Below, in pieces: positions 17,041-24,907 of a DNA stretch of 64,000 nucleotides (position 1 is its first letter; each line of letters starts with the position of its first letter). The position numbers and the translations under genes were made by a program. The stretch covers positions 137,641-201,640 of the forward strand of contig JAEZGX010000017.1 of assembly GCA_023416735.1 (NCBI GenBank), given 5' to 3'. The notes beneath the pieces were generated by a model, which ran no database searches, had not been told where the DNA came from, and saw nothing but the letters and a program-made list of their open reading frames with translations. This DNA comes from Verrucomicrobiota bacterium. GTDB lineage: Bacteria; Verrucomicrobiota; Verrucomicrobiia; Opitutales; Opitutaceae.

Positions 17041-19419
17041 ATGCTAGCCGCCCTCACTTTCTCCAACGCCGCCTGGGCCTGGCTCGCCCTCCTCGCCGCC
17101 ATCATTCTTGTCCCGCTCGCCTGGCTCGCCCTTCGCCCCGCCGCCCCTCAACGCCGCGACCTCGCCGTCGGCCTCGCCCTCCGCACCGCCGGGATCGGCC
17201 TCCTCCTCCTCGCCCTCCTCGATCCCCAATGGATCGCCCCTCGCGCGAAAAAGGGCGCCAACATCGTCGCCGTCCTGGCCGACAACTCCCAAGGTCTCCA
17301 AATCGCCGACTCCGGCGCCTCCGTCTCTCGCGGCGAAGCCCTCCGCGAACTTCTCACCGCCGATCTCTCCGGCGCGTTCGCGCGTCTCGCTGACGATTTT
17401 CAACTCCGTCGCTACGTCTTCGACGATTCCCTGCGCCGCGTATCCGATTTCTCAACACTCGACTTTTCCGGTGAACGCACCGCCCTCGGCTCCTCCTTGC
17501 GCCAGCTTCGCGAACGCTTCTCCGGTCAGCCGCTCGCCGGCATTCTCCTCCTCACCGACGGCAACGCCACGGATCTTCCTGACGGTCTCGCCGACACCAC
17601 CGGACTCCCGCCCATCTATCCCGTCGTCATCGGCCATGCGTCCGACCTCCGCGATCTCCGCGTGGAACGCATCACCCCGCGCCAAACCGCATTCGACGAC
17701 GCCCCTGTCTCCCTTCGCGTCAACGTCGCCGGCACCGGTTTCGCCGGAGACTTTCTCAACGTCACCGTTCGTCCTCTCGATTCGACATCCGAAGCATCCC
17801 ACCCGCCGCCGCAAACCCTCCGCCTCGCCGACGATGACACTCCCGCCGAAGCCACGTTCGAATGGCGCCCGTCCGGCACCGGAATCCAATTCCACGAAGT
17901 CTCCGTCACTCCGCGCGACGCCACGTCTTCCGACGAAGCCACCACGCTCAACAATCGCCGCATCGTCCTCTTCAACCGCGGCCGCCCGAATTATCGCATC
18001 CTCTACGTCGGCGGACGTCCCAATTGGGAATTCAAATTCCTCAACCGCGCACTCCTCGACGACCCGCAACTCCAACTCGTCGGCCTGCTCCGCCTCGCCC
18101 TGCGCGAACCGAAGTTCGAATTCCGGGGCCGCGCCGGCGAAGCCACCAATCCGCTCTTCCGCGGTTTCGGGCAGCCCGACGACACTCAGCGCTACGACCA
18201 GCCCGTCCTCACCCGCGTCAACACCCGCGACGCCGCCGAGCTCCGCGGCGGTTTCCCCCGCACCGCCGAAGAACTCTTCGCCTACGACGCCGTCATTCTC
18301 GACGACGTCGAAGCCGCGTTCTTTTCCCCCGACCAACACGATCTCCTCCGTCGCTTCGTCGCCGACCGCGGCGGCGGTCTCCTGATGCTTGGCGGCGTCG
18401 ACACGCTCGAAAGCGGACGCTACTCCGATACCGCGCTCGCCTCCGCGCTTCCCGTTTACCTCGACCGCCTCGCCGAAAAATCTCCCGCCGGCGAGCTCAC
18501 TCTCAGTCTCACCCGTGAAGGCTGGCTCGAACCTTGGACACGTATCCGCGCCGCGGAGACAGACGAACGCGCCCGCCTCGAGTCCATGCCGCGTTTCCTT
18601 ACCGCCAACGCGCTCTCCGCCGTCAAACCGGGCGCCACCGTCCTCGCCACGCTCTCCGACGAAACAGGTGAAACGTATCCCGCTCTCGTCGCGCAGCCTT
18701 TCGGTTCCGGCCGCGTCGCCTGCCTCGCCCTCGGTGATCTCTGGCGGTGGGGCATGGCCGGCGCCGACGAACAAGCCGACCTCGCTCGCTTCTGGCGCCA
18801 AATCTCCCGCTGGCTCGTCACCGACGTTCCCGCACCCGTCGAACTCCGCGTCGTTCAATCCTCCGCCACTCCCGGCGTCGAACTCCGTGTGACCGCCCGC
18901 GACAAGGACTTCCGCCCGCTCGAACTCGCCACGGCCCGCATTACCGTCCGCCGCGCAGACGCAGGGCCGGCAGCCGCGTCCGCCCCCAGCCCGCCGCGTG
19001 AACCCAACTTCCAACAAGCCACCCTCCCCGCCGAACCGTCCCCCGACACCCCAGGTCGCTACACCGCCGATTTCACCGCTCGCGAAGCCGGCGCCTACCT
19101 CGCCACGGTCGAAGTCACCGATCGTTCCGGTCAACTCGTCGGCCGCGCCGAAGCCGGCTGGGTCCACGATCCTGCCGCCGATGAATTTCGCTCCATCGCT
19201 CCCAACCGCGCGCTCCTCGAAGAACTTGCCCGCCGCACCGGTGGCGCCGTCCTCGCCCCCGCCCAGCTCTCCGATCTCCCCGCTCGCCTCACCCGCTCCC
19301 CCGCTCCCGTCATGGAAACGTGGTCCCGCCCGCTCTGGCACAACCCATGGTTCTTCGCCGCCGTCCTCAGCTGCTTCCTGGCCGAGTGGTCGTGGCGCCG
19401 CTGGAAAGGCCTCCCATGA
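17041..19419 (+). CDS. VWA / glutamine-amidotransferase-like membrane protein
   Basis: A 792-residue protein with two N-terminal membrane helices (about 10-32 and 45-63). A VWA-like domain (about 75-200) has the metal site A-D-N-S-Q-G-L in place of D-x-S-x-S, so its last Ser is Gly and metal binding is doubtful. An Ig-like beta domain (about 205-310) leads to a class-I-glutamine-amidotransferase-like domain starting with N-Y-R-I-L-Y-V-G-G-R-P-N-W-E-F (about 318-332) and including G-G-G-L-L-M-L-G-G-V (about 444-453). A second beta domain and a C-terminal helix (W-F-F-A-A-V-L-S-C-F-L) end it. No catalytic Cys is seen at the amidotransferase nucleophile elbow, so it is probably a binding module. 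The next gene starts within its stop codon (ATGA). Confidence 0.75.
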   Translation: MLAALTFSNAAWAWLALLAAIILVPLAWLALRPAAPQRRDLAVGLALRTAGIGLLLLALLDPQWIAPRAKKGANIVAVLADNSQGLQIADSGASVSRGEALRELLTADLSGAFARLADDFQLRRYVFDDSLRRVSDFSTLDFSGERTALGSSLRQLRERFSGQPLAGILLLTDGNATDLPDGLADTTGLPPIYPVVIGHASDLRDLRVERITPRQTAFDDAPVSLRVNVAGTGFAGDFLNVTVRPLDSTSEASHPPPQTLRLADDDTPAEATFEWRPSGTGIQFHEVSVTPRDATSSDEATTLNNRRIVLFNRGRPNYRILYVGGRPNWEFKFLNRALLDDPQLQLVGLLRLALREPKFEFRGRAGEATNPLFRGFGQPDDTQRYDQPVLTRVNTRDAAELRGGFPRTAEELFAYDAVILDDVEAAFFSPDQHDLLRRFVADRGGGLLMLGGVDTLESGRYSDTALASALPVYLDRLAEKSPAGELTLSLTREGWLEPWTRIRAAETDERARLESMPRFLTANALSAVKPGATVLATLSDETGETYPALVAQPFGSGRVACLALGDLWRWGMAGADEQADLARFWRQISRWLVTDVPAPVELRVVQSSATPGVELRVTARDKDFRPLELATARITVRRADAGPAAASAPSPPREPNFQQATLPAEPSPDTPGRYTADFTAREAGAYLATVEVTDRSGQLVGRAEAGWVHDPAADEFRSIAPNRALLEELARRTGGAVLAPAQLSDLPARLTRSPAPVMETWSRPLWHNPWFFAAVLSCFLAEWSWRRWKGLP

Positions 19420-20432
19420 AACCCGCGAAACCACGTTCCTTAGCGACGAGCGTGAGCCAGTGGCTTTTTGTCCCGCTTCTTCTCGCCGCAGTTGCGGGAG
19501 CCCACGGGGCCCCCACTCACGAAATCGTCCTCCTCGTCGGCGCTCCCGGGGAACCGACCTACGCCGAAAATTTCTCCTCCGCCGCCCGCGCTTGGCAAAA
19601 CGCCGCCGGGCGCGCCGGCGCCGCCCTGACCACGATCGGCCTTTCGCCCGAGTCCGAAGCCGCCGCTCCCGACGATCGCACCCTCCTCCAAACCTGGCTC
19701 GCCGCGCGCACCCAAACTTCGGATACACCCGCGCCGGCCACTCCGCTCTGGATCGTTTACATCGGCCACGGCACGCACGACGGCCGTGAAACCCGCCTCA
19801 ACCTCCGCGGCCCCGACGTCACCGCCAAGGACCTCGCCGCCTGGCTCGCCCCACTCACCCGTCCGCTCATCTTCATCCACGGCGGATCCGCCGGCGCACC
19901 TTTCATCAACGCTCTCTCCGACCCCGACCGTATCATCATTTCGGCTACACGCAGCGGCAGCGAACTGAACTACGCCCGCTTCGGCGAACACTTCGCCGAC
20001 GCCGTCGCCAATCCCGCCGCCGACATCGACCAGGATGGCCAAACTTCTCTCCTCGAAGCATTCGTCACCGCCGCGCAACAGGTCCAGGCCTTCTACGCCG
20101 AAACCGGCCGGCTCGCCACCGAGCACGCGCTGATCGACGACAACGGCGACAAACAAGGCACGCCCGCCGAATGGTTCCGCGGCACCCGCGTCCAGCGCCG
20201 TCCGCAAAACTCCACCGCCAAACCCGACGGCCTGCACGCCCGCCTCATCGCGCTTATCCCCACCGAATCCGAACGCGCGCTCACCCCCGCCCAGCGCGAA
20301 GAACGCGACACCCTCGAACACGAGCTCGAATCCCTCCGCGCCCGAAAGTCGTCACTCGCCGAAGATGACTACTACCTCCAGCTCGAGTCACTTTTCCGCC
20401 GCCTCGGCGCCCTCTATCGCGCCGGCACCTGA
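19416..20432 (+). CDS. Caspase-like (clan CD) fold protein lacking cysteine, probable pseudo-protease
   Basis: A 338-residue secreted protein (signal peptide about 1-31). The fold is suggested by W-I-V-Y-I-G-H118-G-T-H (catalytic-His strand of caspase/legumain-like proteins) and the following L-I-F-I-H-G-G-S-A-G-A-P-F (151-163), where active relatives have D-S/A-C-x-S-G. The sequence contains no cysteine at all, so cysteine-protease activity is excluded if the fold call is right. A calcium-loop-like D-I-D-Q-D-G-Q-T-S-L-L-E (203-214) follows. The C-terminal third is charged and helical. It is the last gene of the MoxR run and starts in an ATGA overlap. It is probably a ligand- or partner-binding protein. 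Confidence 0.6.
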   Translation: MKPAKPRSLATSVSQWLFVPLLLAAVAGAHGAPTHEIVLLVGAPGEPTYAENFSSAARAWQNAAGRAGAALTTIGLSPESEAAAPDDRTLLQTWLAARTQTSDTPAPATPLWIVYIGHGTHDGRETRLNLRGPDVTAKDLAAWLAPLTRPLIFIHGGSAGAPFINALSDPDRIIISATRSGSELNYARFGEHFADAVANPAADIDQDGQTSLLEAFVTAAQQVQAFYAETGRLATEHALIDDNGDKQGTPAEWFRGTRVQRRPQNSTAKPDGLHARLIALIPTESERALTPAQREERDTLEHELESLRARKSSLAEDDYYLQLESLFRRLGALYRAGT

Positions 20433-20516
20433 GCCTTCAGGCATCCGCTGTCGCTCAACACCAGCGATGTTCCTCGGCAGACTGCAGGCGGCTTCCGACT
20501 AAGCTCCGATCGCACG

Positions 20517-22181
20517 TTAAAACAGCACCCGCCCTTTCGCCATCGGCGGCGGATTCAAACCCAGAATATGGGCCAGCGTCGGCGCAAGGTCCGCGACATG
20601 CACCCGCTCCGTGTAAACGCCCGGCTTCACCCCCACGCCAAACCACACCAGCGGCACATGCGTATCGTAGCTGTGCGGCGCCCAGTGATTCGTGCCCGTG
20701 CTCTTGCCGAAGAAATAGGGCTTGGGTTGAAAGGTAACATCTCCACTCCGCTGCCGGTTGAAGCTCAACACCGCCTGCCGACCCAGCTCATCCCGCACAT
20801 CGCCTTTTTCCAATTCCTCCCGGGTGTAAGCCGCTAACACGAAATCGATCTGAAGCAGCGCGTCGCGCAACACCCGTTGGGCCTCCACGCTCGCGACGTT
20901 CTTTTCCGCCAGCGCCGTGGGATGGATCAGGAATGAGGCATCGTCACGCACCAGCCACCGGCCATTATCCTTCAACGGTCCAAACGCTTCATTGAGCGCC
21001 GCCTCGCCTACTTTCGAAAGCACCGAGCCGTCGATGCGGCCGGCCGGGATGTCCGGACGAATCGCATGGATGGTTTCGGGCATCGGTGACGCGCCGTGAT
21101 CCGAGGTGAGCACGATGGTGCAACGCGACAAGCCCACCCGCGCATCCAAGAACGCAAATAACTCCGCGAGCGTGCGGTCGAGCCGCACGACGTTGTCCAT
21201 GATTTCATGACTGTCCGGTCCGTAAAGATGCCCGATGTAGTCGTTCGCCGAGAAGCTGATGACCAACAAGTCCGTGATTCCATCGCGCTGCCCCAGTTGC
21301 TCGTGCTCGATCGCCGTCCGCGCGAAATCCGCGAGCACTTCGTTGCTGAAGGGCGTGTTCTGCAGCGCATGGTAGAAACGCGGGCCCGGCGCCGTTTCGC
21401 CGCCGGTGACGGTTTTCGGCAGCGTGCTCCCGAGTTGCCCCACCGTCCGATCTTCGCCCGGCGCGTCGTCCAGCCCCTGACACGCGTATTCAGATTCCGG
21501 TAACACCCGGTCCCACACCTTCCCAAAAAACTCGTCCGCCTTCTTCGCTTCATTCCATTTCTGCGCCCACGCCGGCAATTCCTTCATGTAGTAGGTCGAC
21601 GAAACCATCCGCCCGGACTCCATGAAATACGCCTGGTCCGCCATACGCCCGGCCATGAGAATCGATCCACGATCCTTGTTGGCGACGCCGATGACCTTCG
21701 GCCGTCCGCCGCGCGCGATCTTGAGTTCGTCACCCACCGTGGAAGCCAGGAGGTTGCGCGGCGATCTTCCCACATGCGAATCGTTGATCCCCGGCAAACG
21801 CGGGCCGGTGGGGGCCGACAGGCCGACAATGCTTTCGGTCGCATCGCCCACACAGGAGATGCGCTCGAAAGAGTTCCGATCGATCCAATCGTTGCCGATG
21901 ATGCCATTGATGTTCGCGTGCACCCCCGTGAGCATCACGGCATGGCCGGGCCCCGTTTTCGTGAACGAGTGCGCATGATGGCAGTTCGCAAAATGTGCCC
22001 CGTCTTTCAGAAACAGATTGAATCCGCCCTCACCGAAGTAACGGCCGAAGCGCGAAAAGTAGTCGCCGCGGAACTGATCGATGCTGATCGCAACGACGAG
22101 CGCCGGCTTCTCCTCGTTCGCCCGCGCAACGGACAGGACGCACGCCACCATCAAGAGAAACAGCAACCGGGTAAACTTCAT
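20517..22181 (-). CDS. PafA-like alkaline phosphatase / phosphodiesterase
   Basis: A 554-residue secreted alkaline-phosphatase-superfamily enzyme. ATG 22181 gives a signal peptide (about 1-21). Visible: S-I-D-Q-F-R-G-D (33-40; metal Asp D35), probable nucleophile T76 in F-T-K-T-G-P-G-H, S-F-S-A-N-D-Y-I-G-H (second metal site) and T-S-D-H-G (third metal ligands). A Thr nucleophile matches PafA-type enzymes rather than classical PhoA. It hydrolyses phosphate monoesters or diesters in the periplasm. It is convergent with the MoxR operon and is the first gene of the glycan region, so phosphate scavenging from glycan-bound or nucleotide material is plausible. Confidence 0.85.
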   Translation of the reverse strand: MKFTRLLFLLMVACVLSVARANEEKPALVVAISIDQFRGDYFSRFGRYFGEGGFNLFLKDGAHFANCHHAHSFTKTGPGHAVMLTGVHANINGIIGNDWIDRNSFERISCVGDATESIVGLSAPTGPRLPGINDSHVGRSPRNLLASTVGDELKIARGGRPKVIGVANKDRGSILMAGRMADQAYFMESGRMVSSTYYMKELPAWAQKWNEAKKADEFFGKVWDRVLPESEYACQGLDDAPGEDRTVGQLGSTLPKTVTGGETAPGPRFYHALQNTPFSNEVLADFARTAIEHEQLGQRDGITDLLVISFSANDYIGHLYGPDSHEIMDNVVRLDRTLAELFAFLDARVGLSRCTIVLTSDHGASPMPETIHAIRPDIPAGRIDGSVLSKVGEAALNEAFGPLKDNGRWLVRDDASFLIHPTALAEKNVASVEAQRVLRDALLQIDFVLAAYTREELEKGDVRDELGRQAVLSFNRQRSGDVTFQPKPYFFGKSTGTNHWAPHSYDTHVPLVWFGVGVKPGVYTERVHVADLAPTLAHILGLNPPPMAKGRVLF

Positions 22182-22336
22182 CACCCGAAGAAATCGGTGA
22201 AAAGTTGATGAGTCTATGCGGAAGTGCGCCGCTCGACCGCGCTCCACAAATCAGCGGAGAACCGGCGCAGCCCAAGGGCTACCTCGAAGCCGGCTGCGGC
22301 GTGCGCGAACCGGTCGCCCTCGGACAGGAGTATGCC

Positions 22337-23398
22337 TTATCCCTCGCCCTGCCCGGATCCGTTCGCGATTTCCGCTTTGATCCGCAGCGTGTCACCAAGG
22401 TCCTCGATCTCGAAGAATCGCGCCCGCTCGACGCGCCGGTTCGGTTGGTGAATCACCATCACCAGCCGCCCGTCAAAGGTTTCGAACAGCATCGGATGAC
22501 CGCCGTCGTCAGACCAAAGCGGTTCCGCCTGCTGCTCCCACGGACCGAACACGCTGCCGCTCTGCGATCGCGCAATCCCGACCGCGTATTTGTTCGGACC
22601 GTAACTCGACCACAGCATCAGCAGCGCGCCGGTTTTCGTCCGATGCAGCCAGTTGCCGTCGCTGACGTAAGCGTGGTAGCGCTTCCCCTGATACAATTCG
22701 CCGATATCCCCGCGGCAGCGCACCCAGGGGCCTTCGGAAGCGGAAAACAGCAACTTCGGCTCGCCAACCGCGCGGGAGAGATCGTCGCTCAAGCGCACAA
22801 TGTCGAAACTCCCGTCGGTGATCTGCGCCCACTCGTGGCAAAAAACCATATAGGGCACGCCGTCTTCGATCCACAGGCTCCCATCGAGCGCCATCCAGTC
22901 ATGCGGCGTCTGCGGTCCGTCTCCCACCGGCTTGAACGGCCCGAGCGGCGAATCCGCCACCAGGATCTCGGTGCCGCGCCGAACGTTCTGCGGACGGCCC
23001 GGCGGCGTCGGCAACATCTCTTTCGACGTGATCGTGACGAACAGGTAATATTTTCCTCGATACGCGTGAACCTCGGGCGCCCACACCGTTTCGCGTCCCC
23101 AGTGATCCGCGGGCACTTCCCACACGGGAACGGGATCCTCCCAGTTCTCGAGATCCTTCGTCTCGAAAACCATCACCGCTTTTCGCTCCACGCCGCCGTC
23201 GAAGATTCCGGACGTCGTGGTGCCGTAAATGTAATACGTCTGCGTGGCGCGGTCCGGCAGCACGAAGGGATCGCGAATGCGAACGTCGCTCCGCGACAAA
23301 GCAGCCCACGCCTGCGTCGCAAAGAGGAGCGCGGCACTTAGGACAACGCACCGGCCTGCGACCGACGCGATCAAACGGTTTGTTTTTGGGGTAGTCAT
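22337..23398 (-). CDS. Glycoside hydrolase family 43-like secreted protein
   Basis: A 353-residue five-bladed propeller enzyme with a signal peptide (about 1-33). ATG 23398 is chosen; a GTG immediately upstream abuts the previous stop. GH43 hallmarks: V-R-I-R-D-P-F-V-L (catalytic-base Asp), W-A-P-E-V-H (blade 2), the pKa-modulating Asp region W-M-A-L-D-G-S-L and the downstream acidic turn G-P-W-V-R-C-R-G-D. GH43 enzymes act on arabinose- or xylose-containing glycans. It lies 3 bases after the DUF1593 gene, so the two are probably co-transcribed. Exact specificity cannot be told. Confidence 0.8.
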   Translation of the reverse strand: MTTPKTNRLIASVAGRCVVLSAALLFATQAWAALSRSDVRIRDPFVLPDRATQTYYIYGTTTSGIFDGGVERKAVMVFETKDLENWEDPVPVWEVPADHWGRETVWAPEVHAYRGKYYLFVTITSKEMLPTPPGRPQNVRRGTEILVADSPLGPFKPVGDGPQTPHDWMALDGSLWIEDGVPYMVFCHEWAQITDGSFDIVRLSDDLSRAVGEPKLLFSASEGPWVRCRGDIGELYQGKRYHAYVSDGNWLHRTKTGALLMLWSSYGPNKYAVGIARSQSGSVFGPWEQQAEPLWSDDGGHPMLFETFDGRLVMVIHQPNRRVERARFFEIEDLGDTLRIKAEIANGSGQGEG

Positions 23399-23401
23399 CA
23401 C

Positions 23402-24907
23402 TCAGGGAAGGATGGTCACGATCACACGCCGGTAGCGAGTCAATGCCGGCGAACCCTTGTCGGTGACCTTGAGAATGAAATGCGCGTCGCGTGGAGCGCT
23501 TACCGTCGGCGCCTTCACCGGAACCCAGTAGATGTTCGCCGCGTAGATGTGCGTTTTGATCTCCTCTTCCCACCCGCCGATTTCGGGGTAGTGAAACCAA
23601 AGATAGCTCAGGCTGTCGCCGTCCGGATCCGTCGTGCCGAGTGCGCTCAGATTGAATACCTCGCCGGAGCGCACCGTGAAACGGTCCGGATGATCGAGGC
23701 GCGGAACAGGCGGATGGTTGGCCTCGGCATAGGGTTGCGTGGCCCAATCCATGCGCGCCGCAAAATCGTTTTGAAACTCGTCCCGCCAGCGCCAGAGCGT
23801 GACCTTCACATCCTTGAACGTGCGCTTTGACGGCACAAAGGCCCGGCGAAACTCCTGCGGCTCGACCGGCGCATACACATCCACCGCATTGGTCCAAATC
23901 GGACGCGTCTCCGCCACATACGGTATGCCGATAAAGCCACTCAGATCGAGCGTGGCGGGATCCGGAATCTTCAACTCGTAACGTCCGCCCCAACCGCCCC
24001 AGTCGGGCTGGTCGGGCACGTTGAGCCCGTTGGGAATGAGCCCGAGAAACGACGGCGTGTCGCCTTCCAATCCGTAAGACACATCTGGATACGCAGCCCC
24101 GAGCGGACCATGCCCCTGTTGGATATGCTCCCGCAGCCAGGGATTGCTGACGGTCGTGTTATCGATGCCGTCGATCGGCGCGGTGATCGCGATCCAGATG
24201 CTCGCACCATAGCCGCCCGGGCTGACGATGTAGAACAGATCCGGAAACTCGCGGCGAATCCAGGGACCGGCGTCGTCCTGGTCGGAGATGGTGTAAACAC
24301 GTAGCTTCGCGATCAGTCGCGCCGCCTCGTCGGGCTCGTTCGTCGCTCGGATCGTGTGCAACGCCTGCGCGAGCGTGTTCACGCCGCCCCACACCGCCAC
24401 CCAGAGCGGACGCGGATCCGGAGATTGAAGCGCCGCGATAATCGCGCGAGAGCCCGACGAGTCCCGCCCGTCGCCGATTGCAGCAACGCCGGCCTGCGGC
24501 TGGCCTTCGGCTACGAGCGACTGCAGGTGCTCGACCGTCGGATAACCTAGCTCGTGCAGCAACAGGTTATCGCGCACTTCTCCGTAGGTATCGATGATGC
24601 GCCTGATCGAATCCGCATGAAGCGTCCGGGGCTTGTGCACCGAAGTGGTGGCAACCAAGCCCGTGAGATCGATCTGATTCGAGTAAAGCAGCAGCCGGAT
24701 GAGCGATTGAGCGTCATCCGGATCCGCTTCGATATCCGTCAGCACCAGCAATCGCTGCTTCGGCCCGATCGCCGCGTCTTCTGGCGATTTTGCCTCTGTC
24801 GCAAGCGTCGCGAGCGGGCCGAGTAGCGCCGCGCTCGCGCCAAGGAAACAGCACCGGCGAAACAGCCGAAGAGGCTTCAAAGCGAGACTTCTTCCCAGCG
24901 AAAACAC
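23402..24907 (-). CDS. DUF1593 (Sde182-type, nucleoside-hydrolase-like) secreted protein
   Basis: A 501-residue secreted protein (signal peptide about 1-37). L-V-L-T-D-I-E-A-D-P-D-D-A-Q-S-L (54-69) is the acidic metal-binding motif of the DUF1593/nucleoside-hydrolase-like family. An Ig-like C-terminal region (about 400-501; N-L-S-A-L-G-T-T-D-P-D-G-D) is typical of the cellulose-binding Sde182 group. The start is GTG 24907, which overlaps the end of the upstream GH43 gene by 31 bases. The substrate is not settled for the family; N-ribosyl or other glycosyl bonds are plausible. It sits between two GH43 genes in one operon. Confidence 0.8.
   Translation of the reverse strand: MFSLGRSLALKPLRLFRRCCFLGASAALLGPLATLATEAKSPEDAAIGPKQRLLVLTDIEADPDDAQSLIRLLLYSNQIDLTGLVATTSVHKPRTLHADSIRRIIDTYGEVRDNLLLHELGYPTVEHLQSLVAEGQPQAGVAAIGDGRDSSGSRAIIAALQSPDPRPLWVAVWGGVNTLAQALHTIRATNEPDEAARLIAKLRVYTISDQDDAGPWIRREFPDLFYIVSPGGYGASIWIAITAPIDGIDNTTVSNPWLREHIQQGHGPLGAAYPDVSYGLEGDTPSFLGLIPNGLNVPDQPDWGGWGGRYELKIPDPATLDLSGFIGIPYVAETRPIWTNAVDVYAPVEPQEFRRAFVPSKRTFKDVKVTLWRWRDEFQNDFAARMDWATQPYAEANHPPVPRLDHPDRFTVRSGEVFNLSALGTTDPDGDSLSYLWFHYPEIGGWEEEIKTHIYAANIYWVPVKAPTVSAPRDAHFILKVTDKGSPALTRYRRVIVTILP

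Noticed and set aside
17452..19728. Antisense ORF of 758 codons opposite the VWA/GATase-like gene
   Set aside because: Shadow of a high-GC coding strand; spans two real genes' frames and lacks motifs.
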